This document shows, in pieces, positions 24,995 to 33,352 of a DNA stretch of 64,000 nt. This DNA is from Candidatus Neomicrothrix sp. UBA814 (lineage in GTDB: Bacteria > Actinomycetota > Acidimicrobiia > Acidimicrobiales > Poriferisodalaceae). The notes under the pieces were generated by a model that searched no databases, was not told the DNA's origin, and saw only the letters and a list, made by a program, of their open reading frames with translations. The DNA lies in NCBI GenBank assembly GCA_002296525.1, contig DBIA01000017.1, positions 62,001 to 126,000 on the forward strand, read 5' to 3'. The position numbers were made by a program, and so were the translations under genes. The stretch's first letter is position 1. The number at the start of each line of letters is the position of its first letter.

Positions 24995-26520
24995 CCTCGA
25001 AACACACTTTGGATGAAAACCGAGCTATAGCTGATCGGGCGATCAAAAAATATGGTTCGAGTCCGTTGCTGCACCTAATTAACGGTGAACTCGTTCCGAG
25101 TCTGTCCAACGGTACGTTCGAGAACCATTCGCCGGGAGATCAACGCCACTTAGGGTCTGTTGCTGAAGGGGATTCCGAGGACATTGCCGCTGCGGCTGAC
25201 GCGGCTGCTGCGGCGTTCCCTGACTGGGTGTCGTTTTCAGGAGCCGGCCGAAAGAAAATATTGCATCGGATCGCAGACTTGATCGTTGATCGAGCTGATG
25301 AGATTGCAGCAGTGGAGTCAGTCGACACTGGTCAGGCAATTCGATTTATGAGCTCCGCTGCCGTCCGCGGCGCAGAAAATTTTCGATATTTCGCAGATGC
25401 CGCACCCGGGGCACTTGACGGCAAGTCGATGCCCACCAAAACCCACTTAAATTATTCATCGCGGCGAGCGATTGGGCCTGTGGGGGTCATCACTCCATGG
25501 AATACCCCATTCATGTTGTCGACCTGGAAAATTGCGCCTGCCTTAGCGGCAGGCTGCACGGTTGTGCATAAACCAGCAGAGTGGAGCCCTATAACTGCGT
25601 CGATCCTTGGCGAGATAGCCGGCGAAGCGGGTCTCCCACCAGGAGTTCTCAATGTTGTGCATGGAAGGGGAGAAGTTGCAGGTAAAGCACTGACCGAGCA
25701 CCCTGCGATAAAAGCGATCGCGTTTGTTGGTGAATCTTCAACTGGCTCGCTGATTCAGGCCCAGGGAGCCTCGACTTTGAAGCGAGTGCATTTCGAGCTA
25801 GGTGGCAAAAATCCCGTAATTGTTTTCGACGACGCAGACCTGCAACGAGCGTTGGATGCCGTCGTCTTCATGATCTACAGCCTGAACGGTGAACGCTGTA
25901 CTTCAAGCAGTCGGCTTCTAGTTCATGACTCAATACATGACTGGTTTGTCGAAAAGCTGACTGAACGGGTTAAGGCTTTGCGCGTCGGCGACCCTCTTGA
26001 CCCAGCTACTGAAGTGGGCCCGTTAATTCACCGCGCCCATTGCGAAAAAGTCCGGTCATATCTGGATAAAGCGGAGGAAGACGGGGCACGAGTGGTGACC
26101 GGGGATTACGACTTTGACCCAGACTCAAACTTTGTCAATCCGATGCTCTTCATCGAAGCCGACAATTCGATGAGGGTCAGCCAAGAAGAAATCTTCGGAC
26201 CTGCTTTAACTGTGATCCCGTTCTCAGATGAAGATGAAGCAGTCCGCATCGCGAATGACGTGGAATACGGCTTAGCGGGATACCTCTGGACCGGGGACGT
26301 CGGACGCGCTCACCGTGTCGCCTCCGATCTCGATGTAGGCATGATCTGGATTAATTCCCAAAACGTGCGCCATTTACCAACTCCATTTGGAGGCACGAAA
26401 CGAAGCGGTGTTGGCAGAGACGGAGGTGACTACAGCTTCGATTTCTACATGGAAACCAAGAATGTGGCTGTGGCCTACGACCTGCACGACATTGGACAAC
26501 TTGGAACGCAAACCGAATGA
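24991..26520 (+). CDS. hpaE: 5-carboxymethyl-2-hydroxymuconate semialdehyde dehydrogenase
   Basis: The 509-residue aldehyde dehydrogenase has the catalytic Cys303 in N-G-E-R-C-T-S-S-S-R and general-base Glu269 in F-E-L-G-G-K-N-P. The cysteine-flanking sequence is typical of HpaE, which oxidises the ring-cleavage semialdehyde to the dicarboxylate. The start is GTG preceded by GAGGAA. Placement between hpaF and hpaH with four-base overlaps on both sides confirms the pathway assignment. Confidence 0.93.
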   Translation: MTSKHTLDENRAIADRAIKKYGSSPLLHLINGELVPSLSNGTFENHSPGDQRHLGSVAEGDSEDIAAAADAAAAAFPDWVSFSGAGRKKILHRIADLIVDRADEIAAVESVDTGQAIRFMSSAAVRGAENFRYFADAAPGALDGKSMPTKTHLNYSSRRAIGPVGVITPWNTPFMLSTWKIAPALAAGCTVVHKPAEWSPITASILGEIAGEAGLPPGVLNVVHGRGEVAGKALTEHPAIKAIAFVGESSTGSLIQAQGASTLKRVHFELGGKNPVIVFDDADLQRALDAVVFMIYSLNGERCTSSSRLLVHDSIHDWFVEKLTERVKALRVGDPLDPATEVGPLIHRAHCEKVRSYLDKAEEDGARVVTGDYDFDPDSNFVNPMLFIEADNSMRVSQEEIFGPALTVIPFSDEDEAVRIANDVEYGLAGYLWTGDVGRAHRVASDLDVGMIWINSQNVRHLPTPFGGTKRSGVGRDGGDYSFDFYMETKNVAVAYDLHDIGQLGTQTE

Positions 26521-27326
26521 GAACACTCGACGATGCCGAGGTTGAACGTCAAGCACGTCTCCATGACGAAGCTCGACAAACCGCTATTCAGATCGACCCT
26601 GCGACCGTAGATCATCCCGACATGACTATCGAGGACGCATATGCGATTCAAAATGCGTGGCTCCGAATTGAACTTGACCGCGGCCGGCAGCTCGTGGGCC
26701 ACAAGATTGGGCTGACGTCGAAAGCCATGCAATTGGCTATGAATATCAATGAACCAGACTCGGGTTATCTGCTAGATGACATGGTTTTTGAAAACGGTTG
26801 CAAACTAGAAGCAGCGCTGTTTTGTGATCCGAAAATTGAAGTCGAGTTGGCGTTCCTGATCGGTAGCCGGATAACGGGTGAAGAAGTCACAATCGACGAG
26901 GTAGTTAGTTCCACTGAAGCACTAATTCCTGCAATCGAATTGATTGACGCACGCTCATACCGAAAACACCCGCGGACGGGAATTACTCGTTCGGTCATGG
27001 ACACGATTGCCGACAACGCCGCCGATGCGGGAATCATTCTTGGAGACGCTCATCACGAACCAAAGGAATTGGATCTTCCGTGGGTATCGGCAGTATGTGA
27101 ACGTAATGATGAAATTGAAGAGACGGGTGTAGCAGCGGCCGTGTTGGGTCACCCGGCGCTCGGAGTCGCCTGGCTTGCCCGACGTTACGCGACTCTAGGT
27201 CTTGCTTTAGAGCCGGGACAGATCGTCTTGAGTGGCTCGTTTACTCGGCCAGTTGATTGCCGTCCCGGTGACCATTTCAAGATCGACTATCGCGAATTAG
27301 GTGTAATCGAATTTTCATTTAAGTGA
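26517..27326 (+). CDS. hpaH: 2-oxo-hept-4-ene-1,7-dioate hydratase
   Basis: The 269-residue protein of the hydratase/decarboxylase (MhpD/HpaH) family has the G-H-K-I-G-L-T-S-K-A-M-Q motif near residue 61, the metal-site segment around I-E-V-E-L-A-F and a final F-T-R-P-V-D block. In this pathway it hydrates 2-oxohept-4-ene-1,7-dioate to the 4-hydroxy compound that HpaI would cleave. No HpaI aldolase gene follows; the next gene is convergent and overlaps by 12 bases. Confidence 0.92.
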   Translation: MRTLDDAEVERQARLHDEARQTAIQIDPATVDHPDMTIEDAYAIQNAWLRIELDRGRQLVGHKIGLTSKAMQLAMNINEPDSGYLLDDMVFENGCKLEAALFCDPKIEVELAFLIGSRITGEEVTIDEVVSSTEALIPAIELIDARSYRKHPRTGITRSVMDTIADNAADAGIILGDAHHEPKELDLPWVSAVCERNDEIEETGVAAAVLGHPALGVAWLARRYATLGLALEPGQIVLSGSFTRPVDCRPGDHFKIDYRELGVIEFSFK

Positions 27327-28280
27327 GTGACCTTCCGGGGGTTCGATGTCACCGATCGTGTACTCGTAGCTTGGCTTAGCGGGAAGTCCGCCATTTGCTC
27401 GACAAGAGATAGTTGGTATTTCTCGACCTCGGTGCACCAGAACACGCCACTCTTGAAGGGCGACTGAGATCGATACCAGCCACCCCGATTCAACTTCTTC
27501 AATTGTTATCTGTCGGGGTAGAAGATCTAATTCCCAGCCCAAAATTTCGAAAATAGCGCGCTCAGCTACCTGACCTGGGCCTGTGGAAGCTCCCCACCAA
27601 CCGCGACATTTTGAACTTAAAAGCGAAGGACTGCCTGTGAGCTCAAGAATCGACAAGGTTGTCTCCGCGTCCAGGTAAGCCCACATTCGTCCGTCTGGAA
27701 TCGTCATAGCTGTAGGAGCGAAACGATGCCCCCCGGTGTGGCTGACGCGAATGACGTTTAGTCCGGGCGCTCTCTGTTCGAGTTCGCTAGCAAAACGCGC
27801 CCCCTCACTTCCGCAACAAATGTCGTGACTGCCTTGGGTACAAACAATGACTGCCAGTTCGGGTGGATTTACCTCGTCGGAAGGAACATCCAAATCTTGA
27901 GGCATCTGGGTCTTGATATCTGACGCGAATTTGGAAAGCTGCGACGGGTCAGGAGGCCTGAAACCCCAACTCTTCATTCCAACTTCGTCTCGCTGGTAGA
28001 TAAGTATCTTTGTTCCCGGTTCCTCGGTGCGTGGGACCATGGCTAAAACCCGAGTCGATCCGAGCGAAGTCTCCGACATTGAACTGAACCCCTCGAGGAG
28101 TGGGTGATCAAAGACCGGTTTTGGCCACGGCAGTGGCACTTCAACCAATATAAGAGCGTCCGCCGACAAACTCGTGCCACAGGGGTCCGTTCTAATTTGC
28201 AGGGAATGTGCCGAACATTTGGGTGATTCGCCGACGGGCGGCAGCAGTCCTAGTGCGTGGTCGGAGAGTCTGTTCGACAT
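27315..28280 (-). CDS. Sucrase/ferredoxin-like thioredoxin-fold [2Fe-2S] protein
   Basis: The 321-residue protein has two family blocks: C-T-Q-G-S-H-D-I-C-C-G near residue 152 and V-S-H-T-G-G-H-R-F-A-P-T near 180. These provide the Cys and His ligands of the Suc/Fer-like (Apd1-related) iron-sulfur cluster. An N-terminal C-G-T motif lies near residue 35. Apd1 relatives are redox proteins of unclear substrate. It is not obviously part of the hpa cluster it follows. Confidence 0.83.
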   Translation of the reverse strand: MSNRLSDHALGLLPPVGESPKCSAHSLQIRTDPCGTSLSADALILVEVPLPWPKPVFDHPLLEGFSSMSETSLGSTRVLAMVPRTEEPGTKILIYQRDEVGMKSWGFRPPDPSQLSKFASDIKTQMPQDLDVPSDEVNPPELAVIVCTQGSHDICCGSEGARFASELEQRAPGLNVIRVSHTGGHRFAPTAMTIPDGRMWAYLDAETTLSILELTGSPSLLSSKCRGWWGASTGPGQVAERAIFEILGWELDLLPRQITIEEVESGWLVSISVALQEWRVLVHRGREIPTISCRANGGLPAKPSYEYTIGDIEPPEGHSLK

Positions 28281-28318
28281 AACTACAGACTAGATCGGTT
28301 CCATAATCAGACCTGAAA

Positions 28319-29311
28319 CTAGTTTCTAGTTGTAACGACCTCTGCGCCTGGCGCTTCAGGCTCATCATCGACTATCTCGGCTGGAAATCCGGGAGCGTGT
28401 ACATCTAAACCGGTTGCGTCTTCAAGACGTCTTATGACGTTGGGAGACCACTCCCGCGAGCCGTAACGTTTCTCGGCATCTTGAAAAATTTCGATTAACA
28501 AAGGGGAAATTTCAAGTGGCACATGGTGGCGTTCGGCGATTTCTTGAAATAACGAGATGTCTTTGAGCACCAAATCCATCGTGAAATTAATGTCCCGGCT
28601 CCCGTTCAGGATCACCTGACTTTCAGTTTCATGCACGAACGAATTACCAGAGCTAATTCTGATTGCTTCATAGGCCGTCGCGAGGTCGAGACCTGATGCT
28701 TTGGTGGTTACCAACGCTTCGCATATGGACGCAAGGTTCGCGGTGGCCAGGTAGTTCGTAACCACCTTGAGAATTGACGCAGATCCTATGTCGCCTGTGT
28801 GCAGTACCTGCCTGCCCATTGCTTGCAACAAGGGCAGAATTCGGTCAAACACCTCCCTCTCGCACCCAGACAGAATTGCTATGTTGCCCGTCGCTGCTCT
28901 GTGGCAGCCCCCTGAAACCGGGCAATCAGCAGCAGAACCGCCAAGGTCTTGTACTTTTTGAGCAAGACGGAGCACTTCCTGCTGATCAGTGGTGCTCATC
29001 TCGACCCATATTTTCCCCTCCGAAAGCCCAGCGAGTACCCCATCATCGTCTTCCATAACCGATGCGCAAATAGTGGGACTCGGAAGGCACGTGATCACTA
29101 CATCGCAGCTTCGGGCAACTTCTTGAGGTGATTGAGCGTGAGATGCTCCTGCCCGGATGAATTCAGATGTCTTGGAGGAGTCCAAGTCTCTAACTGTTAG
29201 GTCAAATCCATTGCGGAGAACACTCCCCGCTAATTTGGCCCCGACATTGCCGAGTCCGATAAAGCCAACCTTCAATTGTTCATTCCAATCTCGGTGAGGT
29301 AACTGGCTCAA
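28319..29311 (-). CDS. 3-hydroxyisobutyrate dehydrogenase-family reductase
   Basis: The 330-residue beta-hydroxyacid dehydrogenase has the NAD(P)-binding G-F-I-G-L-G-N-V-G near residue 16, the substrate motif D-C-P-V-S-G-G and the catalytic lysine in S-I-L-K-V-V-T-N-Y. A C-terminal tail of about 20 acidic residues is extra. Relatives reduce tartronate semialdehyde or oxidise 3-hydroxyisobutyrate. The glyoxylate-type aminotransferases elsewhere in the window are compatible with tartronate semialdehyde, but this is inference. Confidence 0.88.
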   Translation of the reverse strand: MSQLPHRDWNEQLKVGFIGLGNVGAKLAGSVLRNGFDLTVRDLDSSKTSEFIRAGASHAQSPQEVARSCDVVITCLPSPTICASVMEDDDGVLAGLSEGKIWVEMSTTDQQEVLRLAQKVQDLGGSAADCPVSGGCHRAATGNIAILSGCEREVFDRILPLLQAMGRQVLHTGDIGSASILKVVTNYLATANLASICEALVTTKASGLDLATAYEAIRISSGNSFVHETESQVILNGSRDINFTMDLVLKDISLFQEIAERHHVPLEISPLLIEIFQDAEKRYGSREWSPNVIRRLEDATGLDVHAPGFPAEIVDDEPEAPGAEVVTTRN

Positions 29312-29399
29312 TGTAACCTCCGGAAGGACTCGACCTTTCTATCGACAGTTTTTGGGCAGAAATTATGCTGTCTGTATCTTCTACAACGGGGCTGATGTT

Positions 29400-30221
29400 A
29401 TGGCTGCAACTCACCCGAAGGTGACTAATGAGATTCGAGAGGTCTTCCTTAAAGACGGCGTAGTCAAAATTCCTGGGGCGATCTCTGCTAAGTGGCTTCA
29501 GGCGATCGCAGACATGGCCGACAAAGAATTGAGCGAACCGGGGGAGTGGGTGACTGATACCAACCCGGGAGCCACAGAGAACCGTCTCTTTACCAGCAGG
29601 TACCGCTGGAAGACCGATCCCCTCGTCAATGGTTATGTGCATGATTCGGGTGTGGCTCACATGGCTGCGGCTCTTATGAACTCGAACACCACACGGCTCT
29701 ACTTCGATCATTTACTTGTGAAAGAGCCCCATACCGAAGCCCCGACCCCGTGGCATCAAGATATTCCCTATTGGCCGTTTTTGGGTAAGCAAATATGTTC
29801 AGCTTGGGTATCGGTGAGTGGACTAACCGTGGACGAAAGCTCACTTGAGTTCGTGCGCGGATCTCACGAATGGGGCTCGTACTTTGCGCCTGAAGCTTTC
29901 GATGGCGCAAAGAACTGGACGAGTGATTTCGAGGGAGAACCGGCGCCTGATGTTGCAGCCGCGCGAGATGAGTACGACATCGTTGGCTTCGATGTTCAAC
30001 CTGGTGACGCGATCTTCTTCTCAGCGTGGATATTGCACGGTGCCCCTGGCAACGCTGGAACCAAAAGGCGCGCGGCGTTGTCAACTAGGTGGCTTGGCGA
30101 CGATGTGACCTGGTACCCGCACCCCGGTAGCGATCCAACTGTGACTGACGACGACACCAGTGTCGAAAGCGGAGAATATCCAGGCGACGATAAACATTTC
30201 CCGTTGGTTTACAGCGTCTAA
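29400..30221 (+). CDS. Phytanoyl-CoA dioxygenase (PhyH) family oxygenase
   Basis: The 273-residue cupin-like Fe(II)/2-oxoglutarate oxygenase has the facial triad His119-x-Asp121 (W-H-Q-D-I-P-Y-W) and His213 (L-H-G-A-P-G-N), plus an Arg nine to ten residues later for 2-oxoglutarate. It hydroxylates a small molecule or acyl chain. The ATG at 29400 fits the family start; an upstream TTG at 29352 would add 16 residues. Its end overlaps the convergent IclR gene by four bases. Confidence 0.9.
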   Translation: MAATHPKVTNEIREVFLKDGVVKIPGAISAKWLQAIADMADKELSEPGEWVTDTNPGATENRLFTSRYRWKTDPLVNGYVHDSGVAHMAAALMNSNTTRLYFDHLLVKEPHTEAPTPWHQDIPYWPFLGKQICSAWVSVSGLTVDESSLEFVRGSHEWGSYFAPEAFDGAKNWTSDFEGEPAPDVAAARDEYDIVGFDVQPGDAIFFSAWILHGAPGNAGTKRRAALSTRWLGDDVTWYPHPGSDPTVTDDDTSVESGEYPGDDKHFPLVYSV

Positions 30222-30922
30222 CCGTCGAAGTAAGACAACGCAAGCCCCAGTTGTGTCGCCGCGTTTGTGACTAGTGGCGCAACAACTGCTGAATCGAGAC
30301 TTAACGAGAGGTGAACGACAGCGAGAGCCGCTGTTGTGCTTCCACCAGTTGTTCTGACAGGGGCGGCAACCGATGCCATTCCGTCTATAACTTCTCCTTC
30401 TGAATATGCCCAACCCGACTCGCGAGCTACCTGAACTTCTGGACGTTCGTCTTGCAGAGGACCATCCCCTGCGAGCAAGGCAATGCCCGGGGCGCCGCGC
30501 TCAAGAGAGTGTCGAGTACCGGGACGGTACGCAACATGTGCGGTGGTGTAAGTCGGTTCCACAACCTGAACAGTGACCGCCTCGTGGCCGTCGGAAACAA
30601 CGAGGAACGCGGTCATTTCTAAATCATTGGCCAGATCAGAAAGTATCGGAGCTGCTGTCGACTGTAAATCGTTGCGCACGCTCCCGGCGAGAGCGACGAG
30701 TTGTGTATCCCCAGTTAGTCGTCCCGAAGTGTCTCGCCTTACCAACCTGTGATCTTCGAGGGTGCGAATAATTCGATAGGTGACAGAACGGCCTAAACCG
30801 AGTCTGGAAGACAATTCGTCGATCGTCATCGGAACTGTCGCAGTAGCTATGGCATTCAACGCTCTGAGCCCTCTATCCAGGGTTTGAGATCGACTTGTAT
30901 CTGTAGCTGATTTGGCCGCCAT
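30218..30922 (-). CDS. IclR-family transcriptional regulator
   Basis: From the ATG at 30922 the protein has 234 residues: an N-terminal winged helix (T-I-D-E-L-S-S-R-L-G-L-G-R-S-V-T-Y-R near 33-50) and a C-terminal GAF-like effector domain. An in-frame TTG at 31027 would add 35 residues but runs into the divergent gene and lacks family similarity. IclR proteins control aromatic-acid catabolic genes and it is divergent from the 4-hydroxyphenylacetate monooxygenase. The repeats at 30932-30970 are its likely sites. Confidence 0.88.
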   Translation of the reverse strand: MAAKSATDTSRSQTLDRGLRALNAIATATVPMTIDELSSRLGLGRSVTYRIIRTLEDHRLVRRDTSGRLTGDTQLVALAGSVRNDLQSTAAPILSDLANDLEMTAFLVVSDGHEAVTVQVVEPTYTTAHVAYRPGTRHSLERGAPGIALLAGDGPLQDERPEVQVARESGWAYSEGEVIDGMASVAAPVRTTGGSTTAALAVVHLSLSLDSAVVAPLVTNAATQLGLALSYFDG

Positions 30923-30931
30923 AGGTAATGA

Positions 30932-30970
30932 ACTATAATCGATAATAGAACCTGGAATTCTATAATCGAA
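30932..30970. promoter_or_regulatory. Direct repeats with TATAAT boxes in the IclR/monooxygenase promoter
   Basis: The ten-base sequence CTATAATCGA occurs at 30932-30941 and again at 30960-30969, 28 bases apart. It lies between the IclR start (30922) and the divergent monooxygenase start (30999). Each copy contains a perfect TATAAT; the second is well placed as the -10 box of the monooxygenase. The repeat could be an operator overlapping promoter elements. Confidence 0.5.
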
Positions 30971-30998
30971 CATATGAGAGTGGGAGCTAGGAGCGGAC

Positions 30999-32459
30999 AT
31001 GCCCGCAAGAACAGGCAAAGAAGTCATCGATCGGCTACAAAGCCGCCCCCCTAATCTCTGGCTAGACGGTCAATTTGTTGAAGACCCCACGCAACACCCC
31101 AAGACCCGAAACGCAGTTCGCTCCTTAGCAGCGCTTTACGATCTCCAGTATCGCGATGACCTCGTTGACACCATGACCGTTAAATCACCGTCCTCGGGTG
31201 ACAGAGTTGGCCGCAGCTTCGTAGTACCCGAAACGAAGGATGATCTGCGTCAACGCTCACAGATGCACAAGGTATGGGCAGATGCGAGCTTGGGGCATAT
31301 GGGACGGTCCCCTGACTATATGAACGTGAACGTAATGGCAGCGGGCATGGCAGGCGACTATTTCGAACAGGTAGACCAACGCTTTGGACAGAACATCAAA
31401 AACTATTTTGAGTACGTTCGAGAGAACGATCTTGCTCTTACTCACGCCCTCACAAACCCACAGATCGACAAATCGAAACAGGCCAACGAACTAGATGATC
31501 CCTACATCGCTCTTGGGCTAGTTGAGGAGACTTCTGAGGGCATTTTGGTCAGAGGTGCTCGCATGTTGGCAACCCTGCCGATATCAGATGAGATTCTCAT
31601 CTTTCCCTCGACAGTGATTCAAGGGGGAGAAGAGATGCGTCCATACGCATTGGGATTCTCTGTCCCTAACGACACTCCAGGATTGCGGTTTCAATGCCGG
31701 GAGCCATTAGATCAAGGGCGAAGCCATGTCGACCATCCCTTGGGGTCACGCTTTGATGAATTGGACGCAATGGTCATTTTCGATGATGTCATGGTTCCCT
31801 GGGATCGAGTCTTCCTCATCAAAGACATCGATCTGGCCAACCAGGCCTACGCGCGAACTGGCGCCGTTCTGCACATGGCGCACCAAGTTGTCAATCTCAA
31901 AATTGCCAAGACCGAAGCAATTCTGGGGACATTACAGTCGATCGTCGACATGATCGGAACGGGTCACTATCCACATGTTCAGGAAATGGTCGCGGAAGTC
32001 ATCGTCACTCTGGAAATCATGAAGGCACTAAAAATCGCTTCAGAAGAAGAAGCAAGCGTCAACGAATATGGGGTGATGACACCAGCGCGCGGCCCACTGG
32101 ATGCAGCTCGTAATCACTACCCGGCGGTACACAAACGGCTTATTGAAATCTTGCAGTTGTGCTCGTCCAGCGGTTTGATAATGGTGCCTAGCCAAGCTGA
32201 TTGGGAGGGTGAAAGGAGCAGTGACATCGGCAAGTTCTTGCAAGGTAAAAATGGATCAGCTGAAGAAAGACTGCGCCTGTTCCGGCTTGCGTGGGATATG
32301 ACAATCTCAGGCTTTGGCGGCCGACAAGCCTTGTATGAACGTTTCTTTTTCGGCGATCCAGTGCGTATGAAGCATGCTCTCTACGGTGTTTACGACCGAA
32401 CTGAATATGTCGATAGGGTCCAGAAGTTTGTTGCCAACGACAGTTGGCCTGAGGCGTGA
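30999..32459 (+). CDS. hpaB: 4-hydroxyphenylacetate 3-monooxygenase-family oxygenase
   Basis: The 486-residue protein matches the HpaB large-subunit family throughout: a T-G-K-E-V-I-D-R-L start, L-T-H-A-L-T-N-P-Q near residue 150 and a final F-F-F-G-D-P region. HpaB uses reduced FAD and oxygen to hydroxylate 4-hydroxyphenylacetate to homoprotocatechuate. AGGAG before the ATG supports the start. The flavin reductase HpaC is not in the window. The nearby hpaRG and hpaFEH genes make 4-hydroxyphenylacetate the most likely substrate, though the family includes other phenol hydroxylases. Confidence 0.87.
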   Translation: MPARTGKEVIDRLQSRPPNLWLDGQFVEDPTQHPKTRNAVRSLAALYDLQYRDDLVDTMTVKSPSSGDRVGRSFVVPETKDDLRQRSQMHKVWADASLGHMGRSPDYMNVNVMAAGMAGDYFEQVDQRFGQNIKNYFEYVRENDLALTHALTNPQIDKSKQANELDDPYIALGLVEETSEGILVRGARMLATLPISDEILIFPSTVIQGGEEMRPYALGFSVPNDTPGLRFQCREPLDQGRSHVDHPLGSRFDELDAMVIFDDVMVPWDRVFLIKDIDLANQAYARTGAVLHMAHQVVNLKIAKTEAILGTLQSIVDMIGTGHYPHVQEMVAEVIVTLEIMKALKIASEEEASVNEYGVMTPARGPLDAARNHYPAVHKRLIEILQLCSSSGLIMVPSQADWEGERSSDIGKFLQGKNGSAEERLRLFRLAWDMTISGFGGRQALYERFFFGDPVRMKHALYGVYDRTEYVDRVQKFVANDSWPEA

Positions 32460-33349
32460 ATTTGAACAGGGATGAAATTCGGCGTGCAGCTCAGCGGATA
32501 GCAGACAAAGTTGTTCGCACTGACACCCACCGTATCGATCCCTCTTTGACCCTAAAGCTCGAAGGTGCGCAACGCAGCGGTTCTTTTAAAGCCCGCGGAG
32601 CGATGAACGCGATGCTCTGTTCGACCATTGGCGCTGATGGTGTAGTTGCGGCCTCCGGTGGCAATCATGGAGCAGCCGTTGCATGGGCAGCCCAAGAGTT
32701 GGGTTATACCGCAAACATCTTTGTTCCCTCCATTATTTCACCTTCAAAGTTAGAGAAGCTCAATGGGTACGGTGCGGTCGTGCACGTTGAGGGCAACGAG
32801 TACCAAGAAACGCTTCATGCTGCTCGTGCCTTCAAACAAGGACGGCACTGTGTGGAACTGCATGCTTACGATCAGACGGAAGTTGTTCTGGGCGCGGGCA
32901 CCCTAGCGATGGAGATAGATGAACAAGTCCCAGACGTCACCACGATCGTCGTTGCATGCGGTGGTGGGGGGCTTTCCGCCGGACTTGCAACCTGGTGGGG
33001 AACCTCAAAGCGCCTAATAGTGGTGGAAACCGAAGGAACCCAAACCTTTGCCCGATCGCTAATTGCTGGAGAACTCATAGATGTCGAGGTTTCAGGGGTT
33101 GCTGCTGATTCCTTAGGTGCGCGTCGACTCGGAAATATCGCATGGCAGGCCCTTGTGGCTTCTGGAGCCGAGAGCCACGTAGTCAGTGACGAGCAAGTAA
33201 GGGAAGCTCAATTGCAGTTGAACAATGACTTCAATGTCATTGCTGAGCCCGCTGCTGCCGCAGGGTATGCCGCAGTGTTATCTGGCCAAGCTGAACTGAC
33301 CGAAGATGAGAATTGTGTCGTAATTATTTGCGGCTCAAATACCGGTTAG
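32456..33349 (+). CDS. Threonine/serine dehydratase-like PLP enzyme
   Basis: The 297-residue fold-type II PLP enzyme has the Schiff-base Lys45 in S-G-S-F-K-A-R-G, the substrate loop S-G-G-N-H-G and the phosphate-binding C-G-G-G-G-L-S-A-G. It deaminates threonine, serine or a hydroxy amino acid. It is a little shorter than the typical 310-330 residues and has no ACT regulatory domain, so it is the catabolic type. Its GTG start overlaps the monooxygenase stop by four bases, so it is translationally coupled to hpaB. Confidence 0.87.
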   Translation: MNLNRDEIRRAAQRIADKVVRTDTHRIDPSLTLKLEGAQRSGSFKARGAMNAMLCSTIGADGVVAASGGNHGAAVAWAAQELGYTANIFVPSIISPSKLEKLNGYGAVVHVEGNEYQETLHAARAFKQGRHCVELHAYDQTEVVLGAGTLAMEIDEQVPDVTTIVVACGGGGLSAGLATWWGTSKRLIVVETEGTQTFARSLIAGELIDVEVSGVAADSLGARRLGNIAWQALVASGAESHVVSDEQVREAQLQLNNDFNVIAEPAAAAGYAAVLSGQAELTEDENCVVIICGSNTG

Positions 33350-33352
33350 ATG

